A stretch of 64,000 nt of DNA, taken from contig OU015567.1 in assembly GCA_907165135.1 (NCBI GenBank), positions 8,003,001-8,067,000 on the forward strand, in the 5' to 3' direction. The notes under the pieces are model-generated. The model was given only the letters and a program-made list of their open reading frames with translations, was not told the origin of the DNA and ran no database searches. Positions 47,729 to 60,500 of the stretch are shown in pieces. A program made the translations under genes and the position numbers. Position 1 is the first letter of the stretch. Every line of letters starts with the position of its first letter. The DNA is from Oikopleura dioica. Taxonomy: Eukaryota > Chordata > Appendicularia > Copelata > Oikopleuridae.

Positions 47729-50356
47729 TTAAGGTTGAGGCAGCGGGTAAGCAGCATTGATGTATTTCGCGGGATTGTTGCCTTGTTGGACGTTGATGTT
47801 TAGATTGAGGAATGGGTTCGGCGAGTTTGCGACCCGTCGGAGAGTGAAAACCACGGGCCTAGCGTATCGCCTCCAAAGCTGAGATTCGGGCACTTCTTGG
47901 CATTGAGTCATCATTGTCAATTGCCAGTCGTGGGTTGCTGGCTCAAGTCGAACTTTAAGCCCTACAAATGCATAAAACAGAGAAAAATCATATTTCGGCT
48001 TACCTGCTGACATTTTCGCCACGCAAAAGACTTCAGCCGGGCAAAGCGGCTTCGATCTGTTATCACGCTCATCCCTGTCGATCATGTCATACGTTGCTGG
48101 CAGCTGATCACTTACACGAATGCGAATTTGCACTTCGTTTCCAGACAGATCAACTTCTCTCCCGTAGACCAAAACGTAGACAGCTTTATGAGATGCGAAT
48201 CCGCGGCTGTTTGGTGAGATCTTTGGGGTGCCAACAATCGACCAGCTTCCAGTCTCTTTAAGGAGCAAGGTTGCAACACTTTGGTATTGACTCTTGACTC
48301 GTTCGACCTAAAATTTGGAATTAGACCTGCTAAGTCTTCCTTGATTTCAATCTATAAAAAATTACCTTCAAAGCTGCACCGATCGGCTTAACTTCTAGAT
48401 CCCAGCCGTAGTAATCACCAGGAGAAATTCTTTCGTGATTGTTTCTCCTTGTCTCTTGTGAAGAATAAATTTCATTTCCTGGATGAACACAATGCGGAAT
48501 CATCAGCTTCAACGTCTTTCTTATTTTCAATCCTGGAGGCCCGACGATAACCACCGGAGAAAGAAGAACTTGATGCTGAGGAAGCAAGGGCCCATCAGAT
48601 CCACAAACTCGAAGTGAAATCATTTGATCTTTACTCAACGCATCCGGGGGAATACTCAGCGTAACTCCGGCAAAGTTCTAAATTGGCCGGGTTATTGAAA
48701 ACCAAGTGTGTATTGTCGTGGTCTGAGCGAAAGAAAGCGCCCCATACATTGTGACTTTTCGCATGTCAGAGCGTTATTTCACTAATGATGATCGATGGCT
48801 GGGTTGACTTACCATATCCCCACCGTGCGCGGCGGTGATGAATTTCTCGATTTGATTGTCGCCGACGTTGTTGCTCAGTTGTGTACTCATCATTTGCGGT
48901 TGGCGGTTGTCGCGCTGCTGTGCCGACTCGGAAGAGGATGAAGTGGACGGGGCCATGTAGCCAGGAATGTAACGGTCATAGAGATCGCTACAGCGAGATG
49001 TTTGGCAGCGTTCCATCCTCATTGAGCGCTAGAATGAATAATCAACTGACGAGTTCAAATTGAGATGTGTTGCTCAAAAATAACTTGATGTATTTGCACT
49101 AGATTACCTTTGTATTATTTGCACGCATGCGCTGGATAACACAAATGCCAATGCCGATGGCTGTCAAAAACATCACCGTCACGACGGCGAGTCCGACCGC
49201 CAAGGCTGGCTGATCCACCAAGCTTGAAAAGAGCGTTTCTTTACAAGCGCCTCCTTGACAAGGGATTTCTTCGAGACCGATTCCGGAACACTCGTCGCCG
49301 CCGTTTTTAGGAGCGGGGCGATTGCAACGCCTTTCATGAGTTTGAACACAACGCTGACTACACTCTGTCCATTGAGACCAGTTCGACCAGCCTCCGTCAA
49401 TCGGGCACTCGTTTTCGCAGTCACGCTCTTCACGTTCATTTCCAACGCATTCTTTTCCGTCATTATGCGGGGCCGGAGCATTACATGCGCGAGTTCGAAA
49501 GGCTCGAATCTTTGCGCAAGAATTTAGAGGGCAATGCGACCATTCCGACCAGTGCGACCACATCCCATCAGTCACAACTTTTATCGTAGCTGCTGGAGAT
49601 TCACGACTCCCGACAATGTTTTCGGCACGGCAGACGTAATCGCCAGAGTCGCTGTATCTACAAAAGCGCTAGTATTCCGAGATTTCTAAGCGAAGTTTAC
49701 CTTGCAGCTTTGACAATTAAATCGTTGTCGTAGTTGATGATTAGATTTTTGTCACGATTTGGGTCAAGAGGCTCTCCATTCTTGATCCAAGTGATTGTCG
49801 GCGCAGGAAGACCTTTAGGAGGCACACAGTGTAGTTGAATGTTCTCGCCAACAGAAAAGTCTGGTTTTGTCGGAAACGGTTTCGCCTGAAACTCTTTGTG
49901 GAGAAAAGCGAGCTCGACATTCGCAGAAGCGGATTGCGCGATGATCTCCTCGCCATTTTCGTTATTCCAGGCGACGCAGTGGCAATTAAACTTTTCCTCT
50001 CCAAAAACACTGACCACATCCGACTTCTTGACGTCAATAGAAGCAGCTAAAAACGGAACGCCATTCGAGTCCTTCCAACTTGCATAATGAGGTTTGTAGC
50101 TGTCGAACCACTTCTCATTGCACTGGAATTCGAGGTTTTTGGCGTTTTTGGCTTGACATTTTAGCGTGGCGACTTGATTCTTGACGATGTACTCGGTTTT
50201 CGGGTGGAGAGTGAACTCGGGCTTGATGGCTTTTTCGAGGATCAGAAAGAAAGTCTCACTTCTGCAAGATTTTGTGTATGAAAATTGATGATCCTTTCCT
50301 TGAGAAACATAAAGAAGGTTCCAAAATACCAAAAGTGCCATAAAGTTCGTTAGCAT
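47729..50356 (-). CDS. UNC5-like netrin receptor lacking a death domain
   Basis: Exons 50356-49701, 49657-49108, 49028-48813, 48677-48366, 48307-48004 and 47961-47729 give 756 residues. A signal peptide (MLTNFMALLVFWNLLYVSQG) is followed by two Ig domains (YIVKNQVATLKC to FNCHCVAWN; IQLHCVPPKG to GDYVCRAEN), two thrombospondin type 1 repeats (MWSHWSEWSHC; GWSNWSQWTEC), one membrane helix (ALAVGLAVVTVMFLTAIGIGICV), a ZU5 domain (GVTLSIPPDAL, then LLSPVVIVGPPGL) and a UPA-like region ending QEVPESQLWRR. This is UNC5 order. Vertebrate UNC5s then continue ~150 residues to a C-terminal death domain. Here the frame ends PLPQP-stop right after UPA, and no death domain exon is visible downstream to the small gene at 47620. 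Axon guidance is the family role; dependence-type apoptosis signalling would need another route. Confidence 0.9.
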
Positions 50357-53300
50357 TGGCTGCTATTCACCACCGTTGAAGCCTCGTTAATGACATATCT
50401 GACATTTTTTCTTCGTATCTGAAATAGTTTTTAGTCGGTAAGTATCGCCACCTCAAAATTTACGCTGCGCAAAGTTTGGGAGGAAACTTTGCGGAGTGAT
50501 AAGAAAAAATTCTCGATTCGGAACAATTCGTAAAGCATTTTAATTTCTGAAAAAGTAAGTTTTGTGATAAGAGTGTCTCGTATCGCTGATAGGTTAAGCT
50601 AGATAGTGTCGGCCGGATCAGACTGACGATAAGCTCTGATAATATTTGATTTGATTAAATGAAATCCACGACATGAGTTTGCTCAAGAATTAGGAAGGAA
50701 AATACTGCGGGGATCCGGCGCGATTTGACGTTCCTCAAATTAACCACTAATTAATCCGCCCTTGTTTAGGTTAATTTATGAGCTCATAAATTATTCCTTC
50801 TTTGAACTTCGTCATAACTGTTTCTATTATCACACAAAAGGCACTCGTAATAATGGTAAAGGCGTCACTCGAAATTCAAGAGTTGGATTCGCCTAATTGG
50901 ACGCAAATTGTTTGACAAATTTGAGTGGTGATGAATTAGGCGATGCACAGGCGGGCTCATTCCAAAATATCAAACGGCGCCGCCATAATCCCGCTTTAAA
51001 AAATTACGCTTCGCTGTTGAAATTTTGGCTGGGTCGGTCACGGGGTGGCCCGCCATTCTGTCGGCGCCAGTCCGTCGCCGCGGCGGGGCAGAAAAACGCG
51101 CAGCGCGCTCCACCTCCACCAGAAAGAGCAGTCAAGCGTGCACGCAAGCGAGCGGATCAATTCGAAAGCTCAACCCTTAAGTGAGATTTATACACAAGCG
51201 GATTACTGCGCGGCTTAGTACGCCGACAACATGTCGGTTTCCCGGATTGCCTTGTGTGTGCGGAAGGATTACAAAATGCACAGAGCCTTCTGGGAGATTC
51301 AATTTCACTTCCGCGATTTTCTCAATTAGAAAATGGTAGATTTGAGACGGAAATCAAATCCTAGCGCTGGTCAAGCTGCTTGACTCGAGCCTAAAGCAAA
51401 ATTGATTGCTCAAAATTGAATGGGATAAAAAGGAAGAATCAAATAATCATAGACCGCAAATAAAGCCAAATCAGAACTTTATAACCATCAAGGGGCCACA
51501 ACTCAAAATGAGCTGGCTCAAGGCCGCTCAAAGTCGAACGGAAGCAGTTTTGACGAAGAGGCGCCGTCAGGACGGCGAGGGATCTTCAAGAAACCAACAA
51601 AATTCATCAGCTCTTTCCAAATGAGCGCTAACCCCAACACGGCATTTACGATGGGAGAGCTTTCATCTCAATTATAGCTTGGTCTCCTATCGTCGTATTC
51701 CGTTGCCGGCCTATTCTTTTGACTATCAGAGTCTTCTGACCGTTAAAAATCGGCATGAGAAAGTTCTTTTGCATAACCCCACGAAAGATAAAGTAATTGA
51801 CCTGTAGAATCTGATGATCGATAAGAAAAAACGGGAATCTCAAGTCCCCAATTTTTATGGGTCAAGAGATTTGAATCCTCCCGTCACGGGCCATTGAAAA
51901 TTTTCTCTTCGACGTTCATCTTTTGAAAATAAATAGGCTAATTTGAAACACAATTATTATTTCAAAAATACCTTTCTCTCAAATCCGGTTACTACGAAAT
52001 GCTGTTTACCAAGTGCTTTCTGTAAAGCCATTGTAGGGGGTCGATTTGGATTTCGATAGGAAGATCCTCGGAAAATGTACCGATAGGAACTCGACAAAAT
52101 TGTTGTATGTGATGGTAAGATTATTTTGTATGACGAAAAAATGAACAACTCAAGAATATAAAATGTTCTCATGAAAATTACCTGAGGAGAGTCTTCCTTA
52201 TTCTTATCTTCGTTCGGCTAAAATCTCTCAATTCAAGAACGCCTTCATCTCGGCGAATATCTCTATCTCCGTCGTAAAGGTATATTTTTTATCTTTCGTT
52301 TGGCGAAATAATGGTGCAACAGGTGCGCGCCCAGCTCAGTTCAAATAGAAAAGCGAAAAATACGAAAAAGCGAGTTAGTTGCTTCAGCACGGCGGCCGAG
52401 GCGCCCCCGCTAAGGCGCTAGTTTTACTACACCACCGAGAGCGCGCGCTTTCTTGGCGGCGCGGTGTAGTAACGTTGGTGCAGCAGGGCATGCACCAAGA
52501 CAGCCGGAAGCTCCAGGACTGGCCTCACGAACGGTACAAAAGACAGAAACTTCAAAGGGTATCGAAGCCTTTGTTGAAACTGAAATCAACAAGGACATCT
52601 CGTTTTTGTTGACTTAGCAGTGTTGATAATTGACAAAGCGTAATCAAATAATGATCACATTATGTAACAACAATTCAGACGCAAGATAAAATCATAACCA
52701 ACTGATAAGTCTCATACTAAATTAGCCCTGCATCTTTCCTTCCCGGAACCCGTATTACTGTTACCACACCGTGACTGAATGGAGCCATTGGACACACAGA
52801 GGACGCGCTCAACCGGACGACAAATGGTCACTCGACAGCCATTGTCCACCAAACACCAAAACACTAAATCAACTCAAGGAGATTCCGGCGTGACCCTCCG
52901 ATTTTACTTTTTCGATACTTTGCCCTGCTAAAGTTTGTTGTAAATCTAATTGCCAACAAATTATGGCTAAGCGTCCAGTTATTTTATAAAAGATTATTTC
53001 TCGAAGGGCTTTTCAATAAGGTCTAACAAAAGATCTAAAAGAACATGAAACCCTAAGGCAGCTGCGTTTTCCTAACCTGCCCTTTTGTCCAGAAATAATG
53101 AGCAAATAGGACATTATATGACATCAAATAAATGCCACATTAGACAGGTCTTTAATTATCATTTATTAAGAATAAGAACAAAAAGCTTGGTCTGAAGTGA
53201 GAAGTAACAAACGAAAAACATGTATTTTAGAAGGAGATAAGGGAACAGAAAAACAGAAGCTAAGAAAACATGCGGAAGGGCCTTCCGTCAAACAGAAATA

Positions 53301-54786
53301 TTATTATTTGTCGGAGATACACCAACTAAAATTATTGGCCGGAAAGGGCGATAAACAAATAGTAGACGTCGAAAATAGAAGGGATTGATGCTGAGTAAGT
53401 TGGACTACTTTGAATACTTTTTGATGGAGGTAGGTCAGCCAGATTTTTAATTTGAATAAATATAAATAAAGTTAAACAGTTTTCGATAAATTACTCTTTT
53501 TTGGGATGGGTTAATGAGCTAAAGAAGATCACGAGCTTTTGATGAGCAAAAAGCGCGTGAAAATCTTTTTAAATTTTTAATATAAACAGCTTTGACAAGT
53601 TTTAAATAGAAGTAGAAACCCACAACCGGCAGTTTTCTTTCCAAGTAATACTGGGAGGTAAGTAAGGAACAGTAGTAACGATTTCGATGAAGTATTTTTC
53701 CTTTATTGATTCCATGAAGTTGGCGGGATGACGGTTGATTTTTGATTTTTTTAAATATTGATAGTATTGCACCTTCGTTAATTAAAGTTCATCTTGGCGG
53801 GGTGTCCTAAAATAAAATTATCTTTTCCGATTCTTTATTGTCGGATACAGTGTACGATACACTGTGTATCTTCGCACGAAAATTTATTGTTTCATAACCA
53901 TTCAACGCGCATAAAGTACAAATGTTATTAAGGAACTGTGCCATCCGCTACTAGTTGCCGGTCCGTTTCACTGCTACTAGTTGTCGCGTGGGTCGCATTT
54001 TCATCCTTCGCGCTCACCGCTAATAGTTGCCGCTTAGGCCCCCGCCAAGGGGAATCTAGGGCGCATACCCCGCCGAGAAAGGGCAACCTTCGCTTGAGCG
54101 CCGAAGAGAAAGCGCCCGTTTTCACTGCTACTAGTTGTCGCGAGGTTCGCATTTAGGCGGCAACTAGTAGCGGATGGCACAGAATTTGAAATAAACGAAA
54201 TAAGATAAACGGAATGTACAATTATATTGACGATATGGGCAGACGTCTTCACTCCAAAATAATCTCATATTGACGCACTCATGTTTTATTAATTTAAATT
54301 TACAGTATTTCTCAGCTGTTGTCATTTGCCACGCAAATTGATGAAAATATCGATATTGAAATTTGCTTGGCAAACAAAGACAATTCCCAACGTTCATTTT
54401 ACTGCCAAAATTTAAACGAAATGTTCTTCGACATTTTGACGTTTCCGACAGCTTCAAAATTGCCTCGTACGACAAGTTCAAATTTGCGAAGAACTTATGA
54501 AAAGGCAATCGTTTGTGCACTAATCTTGGCGGTCAGAAACATTCAATAGAGCGCTAATGTTGTGGCCAGGGGAAAACAGCCGACGTAAAAAGTTCAATTT
54601 GGATCTTCTTGAGAAATAAGATAAAAATATCTGAAATTATTTTGGAATAGATACGTTTTCAAAAGATGTGACAAGTTTTTTGAGCGAGATAAATAAGAAC
54701 ATAGGCAGAAGGTTTTTTATTGTATAAAAAGTAAGGATGAAGAAATATTGCGTGAGCCGGAGAAGAAAAAGCCATTGAAGGGATAT
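50357..54786. other. 4.4-kb gene-poor, repeat-rich region
   Basis: No gene is supported. Features noticed: a 9-bp inverted pair around 50889/50934; a GC-rich patch at about 50970-51140 with a 95-codon frame judged spurious; a short hairpin at about 52426-52466 (ACTACACC / GGTGTAGT) inside a GC-rich island; and a 247-bp inverted-repeat element at 53936-54182 (listed separately). The rest is AT-rich. Confidence 0.5.
53936..54182. mobile_element. Short inverted-repeat element with iterated CTACTAGTTG core
   Basis: Perfect 25-bp inverted ends lie at 53936-53960 and 54158-54182 (start CTGTGCCATCCGC, finish GCGGATGGCACAG). The motif GCTACTAGTTGYCG or a close variant recurs four times inside in the same direction, and once inverted at the right end. 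The inside is GC-rich, unlike the flanks. No target duplication was obvious and there is no coding frame. Confidence 0.7.
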
Positions 54787-57214
54787 TCAGCTCCTCAGAT
54801 ATCCGGACATGATGTCTTTCACTTTTTCAGATTTGCGATTTGAGCTCGTCGAAATCGTCGAGTCTCCACTTCGTTGTCGAGTCTTACGAGAGCCTAAAAT
54901 CAAGATGGTTAATACTTGACCTTCGCAGAAGCAATCATGGGGTACGCGCTAATAATTACGTCGATTCACAAAGTGGCAATCACGTTTTTACGAGTGTCTA
55001 ACCGATGATTACAATAAACGATGGCAGATAACCTTATAAAAACTAGCACTTTCCCAAGGCCAACTCTGACAAAGAAATCCTCCTTTGGAAAGTTCAACCG
55101 AATGATTAGAAGACAAAATTTGAATTCTTGAAATACCTGAAATCGGCGTAGCAGTTTCACATCGAACTCCGAATCTTGCCAGCGATACATCATCTCCATC
55201 GGGATCCAGGGTGAAGTTAGATTGACCAGAAGGAGCTCGGTTTCGTTCTTTGCGGCTTTTCGAACTTATCGGCTCAGTGAAAGAAACGCGACTGCTTGCT
55301 CGATTCGAGGAACCTTCAGAGCTTTGTCGACTTGTTCTTCCCTTTATGTAGTCCTCAGCTATTTTCCTAGAAGTCGATTTTATTTCTGAAGTGCGTAATC
55401 TGTTTACCTTTGATCAGGTTTTTCGGTGATGCTTCCACGGACTTTGTCGAGAAAACGCGAGCGGAACTTTGGAGTACTGTCGTTGCTATCTTTTGATTGT
55501 CTTTTTGGAGGAACATCGAATTCATCGTCGCCTTCTGATAGATCTTCGTCATCAGATTCAGGAGTAGTGGACTTTTTCTTTTCCAGGACGTCATTGTAAA
55601 CTCGGTCAAACTAGAAGAGAAAGATTCTTATAGAATCATCGACTAGAGATACTTACCTTGGCGTTATCTATGGGCTCCGCATCTAGAGCACTAAGTTCAG
55701 CGCTCATTTTTGCCGCTCTGGCTGCCATCTCCAACCAGTCCTCTCCTGTTCTCGATGCTTTGGATGAAGTGGAAACTGTGGACTCTCTATCATCGTCTGA
55801 TTCACCTGCTTCCGATGCTCGTCTTGCTTTCATCCTTGCTTCAAGCATTTTTTCGATATTTGCAGGATCAAGGGGATCATTCGGATCGGGCATCAACAGC
55901 CGATGTCGAGTTTTAGTGAGATCTAATGGGTCTTCTTTCTGACGCTCCTCGAGTGTCTTCCCGCCAAGCTTTCGCGGAGCTCGCTTCGGTTTAAATTCAT
56001 CGTCATCATTTTCGTCGGAAAGTACAATTTTATTTGTTTTTTTCTTTCCACGCGCAGCTTGAAGCTTTTCTTCTTCGTCCGAGATGTCATTGTCGTCATA
56101 GCCGACGGATTTATTGAACTTTTTAGAGTTGGTCGAGTATTGAGCCATCGTCTGTCTGACAATATCATCAGCGATATCGTTTGCATCATCCTCGTCATCA
56201 TCGTCATCCTCGAAGTCATATTTTCTATCTTTCAATCGGCCAGCGTTAGAGATAGAATCATATGGCGAAATTTCGTCATCAAGGTCAACAGAAGTTCGTC
56301 CCTTCGGTTTGCGCAGGATTGATTTCCTCCTTGCCTCCTGTGGCGACTTCTTGATCGAATCATTCGAGCATGAATCACTCAGCGATTCGGCTTCATGTCT
56401 CGCAAATATTTTGCTCCTGATGTGATCAGTTTTCATGTTGTCAATTTGCCTAGTGACATCTGCGAACGCTCCAACCTTAGCTCTGCGTGATTCTTTTTCC
56501 TCCATGTCGGACGCTCGCGAGCGAGATCCGTTTCTTGATCCCATTCGCGATTCCGTTCGGATGATTTCGATCTCTTCGTTGATATCACCGACGTCTTTAG
56601 TTCGCCGCATGCCAAGTTCTTTGGCCAGTTGTTCGGGCGTTGAGTGAAGAAGCAAATATGGATCAATATCTTCTAGTTTTCTCAAGATAGGGTCATTTTC
56701 TTTTCTTGCTGGCGGAAGAGTCATCGGTCGTTCAGGAGAACCAGCTCTGGAACCTGCTCGAGAACCGACACGTGAACCTGGTCGGAGAGTCGACGCCCGA
56801 GACATTCGAGACTGAGCTCGGTTAGCGCCGAAATCATCGACAAGATTTACAAGCTCCTGTCGGCTTTCGGAAATCATAGATCCAGTTGGAGATCCAGCAC
56901 GGCTCAGGCTATCATCAATCTGCGAGACGGCCCCTGAAAAGAAAGATTAATTGATTAACAGCGATGATTATTCTACCGGAAAGCTTTTTGGTAAGCTCAT
57001 CCATCGTAAAATCAGCACCGGCTTGTTTGGAATTATACTCCGTATCAGCAAGAATATTTCTGTTCGCTCTGGAAACTGAGCCGCTTCGTGAACCAGGTCT
57101 AGAGCCAGCCCTTGACGCACAGCGTGATTCAGATCGCTCCTGATATGCATCCATTTCCTTCACAAGCTTCTTTCGGGCCTTTTGGGCGGCTTTCTTGCGC
57201 TCAGCACCTGTCAT
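54787..57214 (-). CDS. Uncharacterised Ser/Arg/Gly-rich, acidic protein
   Basis: Exons 57214-56977, 56933-55657, 55610-55408, 55366-55137 and 54893-54787 join in frame to 684 residues if the start is the ATG at 57214. The frame is open further upstream to 57349, so a 5' exon may be missing. The N-terminus is basic (ERKKAAQKARKKLVKEM). Then come repeats of the type SRAGSRPGSRSGS, a helical DPILRKLEDIDPYLLLHSTPEQ segment, an acidic run (DFEDDDDDEDDANDIADD), a basic patch (KPKRAPRKLGGK) and a Ser-rich end (SRKTRQRSGDST). No known domain. It follows the MYO18 gene on the same strand with 310 bp between them. An alternative 3' end of MYO18 was considered, but MYO18 has its own stop. Confidence 0.55.
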
Positions 57215-57524
57215 TCGCTTCTTTGCTCTGCCAACAGTAGATAGACCAGTGATCGCGGAATGAAGAGTTCCAATAGTTAGAGAAGATTCTGGCCTTTCTG
57301 AGGCACCACAAGAGATGCAGCTATAGCAATACAAATAGAGCAAGGGCAATAAGAAAATGGCTCACACGATGTTTCTGTTTTGTTGCTGTTTTTAGTACAC
57401 ACACAGTTTTTTTTTGTATTAGACAGGTTTAGCTTAAACACTCGGATGGAAGGATGGCAGTGAGATTGTTTGAAGAAGTTGAATGGTTATGAATTAAAAA
57501 ACGCTTTTTTTGGTATATAATCTT

Positions 57525-60500
57525 TTATAAATGAAAACTGTTCTGCAAACTTCGATATCTCGGGCGACTGTTACGATACCTTTGATCGTCGCGATCAAGT
57601 CTGGAAATTGAACCACCGAGGCGGGATACAGGAGGTAAAGCGGAAGAATAAAGCCTGAAAAGTCATCAGTACTGGAAAGTTTTCATTTTAATTTACGTCA
57701 TATTATCGGGATCGTCGTCAGACGAAACATCAGACAAGTCGACATCTGAATCTTCAAGAGCCTCGAATGCCTGCTGTAGATCTATAATAATGAGTAGTTG
57801 AAACATTCGGAAATTTAACAAATGTTCAAAATTATGTAGAAGTACCTGATATTCTTTTGAACGCGAGTTTGAGGTCTTGCTGGAGAGCTTCGTTGGTCGA
57901 ACTGAGGCGGGTAATCTCGAGCTCAAGCTCTTCAACCTTGGACTTGGATTCGTGATACTTGCGCTCGGCAATAGTAAGATCCTCGCGAGCTTCCTGCAAA
58001 GCTTTCTTTGATTTTCTCGACGCATCCTAAAATTATTATAGCCTCAAAGTTCGCTTCAAAATAAGTCACCTTCTCACGATCCTTGTCGGAGAGATCTTGC
58101 GTTCTCTGATTTTGATATTTTTCAGCGTTGTCCTTCAGCCTATTGATCTGCGTTTCAAGCCTCTTGGTGGTGGATTTTTCAAATTCAAGTTTGGTTTCTG
58201 CTTCTCTAGCTCTTGCCTCAGCTCTGAGAACATGAGATTTGTCGACATAGTTGGTCTCGTATTGTTGATTCGACATTTGAAGGTTTCTAACACGCTCTTC
58301 AAGAAGATATTTTTCTGATTTGAGCGCTTCGAATTCCGTGTTGACACCGACGAGTTCAGACTGAGATCTGTTGTAGTTATCGACCGCGGATTTGTACTTT
58401 TGCATCGTTTCTTCGAGATCTTCTTCTTGCTCTTCTATTCGATTGCAGAGGTCATTTCTAAAGACAAAACATCCGCAAGTTGTCTTAGACAGTGGCTTAA
58501 ATTTACGGAAAGAAGAGTATAATCCTCTACAAATATTCATCGCTTTTTCAAAATATTTTTGTTGTCAAAAAATAAACCGCAAAGCTCTACTTTATATATA
58601 AAATATCTAGATCTTACCGTTCTCTATGTGAGTCCGCAAGCTGTCTTTCAACTTCCTGCTTTGCCCTGGTGAGTTCCTCAATCTGGCTCACAAGATCCTC
58701 ATTTTCAAACTCGATCGATTTCTTGCTCTTCGACACCTTGTTCTGATTCATCGAGGCCTCTTCAAGTTGAGTCTGAAGTTGCTTGAGCTGTGCTCGTGAA
58801 ACAGAGTCGTTTCGTAGAACTTCAATTTGGAGCTGGGCATCCTTCAGAAGGGCACGGTATCGCTATAAAGATGATGCCAATTTTTATGAAATCCCGAATT
58901 TTTCTCGCACTTGACGGAAAATATAAATTGCTCACCTGGATATCTCGACGAAGTTTCCTCTCGCTCTCCTCGTTTTTGGCGGGAACGGTAGTGCGCAATT
59001 CCTAGGCAATAGAAGTATGAAAAATGAAAAAACTACATGAACTAACATTAAGCTTGAGTTCAGCTTCCTTCCGCTGTTTATGAGCGCTTTGACGCTCGGA
59101 CTCTTCCTCTTCAAGCTGTATCTCGAGTTGTTTAATTCTCTTTTGGAAACCCGCTCGTTGGTCGTCTAAAGATGAATATACGAGATTTGCAGCATACGTA
59201 ATTCAATGCTCTAATCTTCCTCTACAGACTATAGATTCGTGGTTTTTACAAATCCTGTGTCTATCCAACTAGGACAAAAACTGTATTCTATGTCTTACTA
59301 TTGCTAAAAGTTAAGACCCAAAAATTTTACCAATTTCTTGATCCTTAGCTTCAAGCTGACGCTGATATTGCTGTCGATCGCGCTCATTTTGAACCTGGAA
59401 TCTATCGCGAGCTTGCTCAGTTTGCTGATTTTCAGCGAGGAGCTCATCGAATTCCTCCTGTAATTCTTGGAAATTTTGCTCCAATTCGCGTTTGCTACGT
59501 TTGAGCTGGTTTACCATTTCTCCGTCGTCTAAAAAGGCGATTTAATTAAAGGTTAACGTCAAAAAAAATGGAAATATTATATTAAATGGTCGGTCGGAAA
59601 AGGAAATATCTTCGTTTTCAGGTCCCAGATATTCCATGAAAAAAAATGAATGATATACGCCCCAAATCATAAAATTGAGTAAAATTTGAAAAATTACCGT
59701 CATCTCTCGAAATATAATCTTGAATTTCCGCTTCCAATCGTTGGTTCCTCTTTTCCGACAGCTCGAGATCATTGATTTTCTCATCAAGCTCATTTTTCAG
59801 CTTGAAAACTTGCGCCTGAAATTTTAAAAAGTTAGTCGATTTATTTATCTTTTTCTTCCCCACCTGAAGATTCTCCTTCTCTCGCTGGGATTTATCCTTG
59901 TCGATCTTGTGCTGCGCAGTTTCCGCTTGCTGACCGTACATTTCAGAGTCAAACTTGCGCTGCTTCTTTTCGAGCTCATGATTCTTCGCTGAGACTTCCT
60001 CTAGCTGCAATTTTGTATCGTGAAGCTCGGCAAGTTGTCTGGCTTGCCGCTTCTTGGATTGGGAAAGATCTTGATCGCGGTTTTCAAGCTCTTCTTTTAG
60101 CTCGTTCAGTTGTTTTTCAGTGTTGCGCTTCTCAGTTCGCATTACTTCGAGCTTTTCTTCAAGGTCGCCTTCGAGCTTTTTCTTTTCGAATTCGACTTCT
60201 CTGATTTGATGTTCCAGGCGAATACGAACTATATTTATATTTTAGAAAATGATGAGCAAATGACTAGAAACCTTCTTCAACAGTCTCGTCGCCATCGCCG
60301 GAATCATCAACAACGGTTTTGTTCATTTGCTCAACTGTGTGATTGTGGCGTTGGCGCAGTTCGGCTAGCTCGATGTCGATTTCTTCAAACCTCTGAAAAG
60401 GCGGTTTATCTTTCTGGTTTCGTAAAAAGGAAACTCGAAATTCCGAATTATTGCCAAGTCAAATACTATCAGAACAATAATATTTGCTTGACAGATATTA

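Noticed and set aside
50897-51184. 95-codon + frame in a GC-rich patch
   Set aside because: Low-complexity Arg/Pro composition in a repeat-rich region; no splice partner or promoter.
51841-51900. tRNA-like T-arm (GATTCAAATC) on the minus strand
   Set aside because: No matching acceptor stem or D-arm at the right distance upstream.
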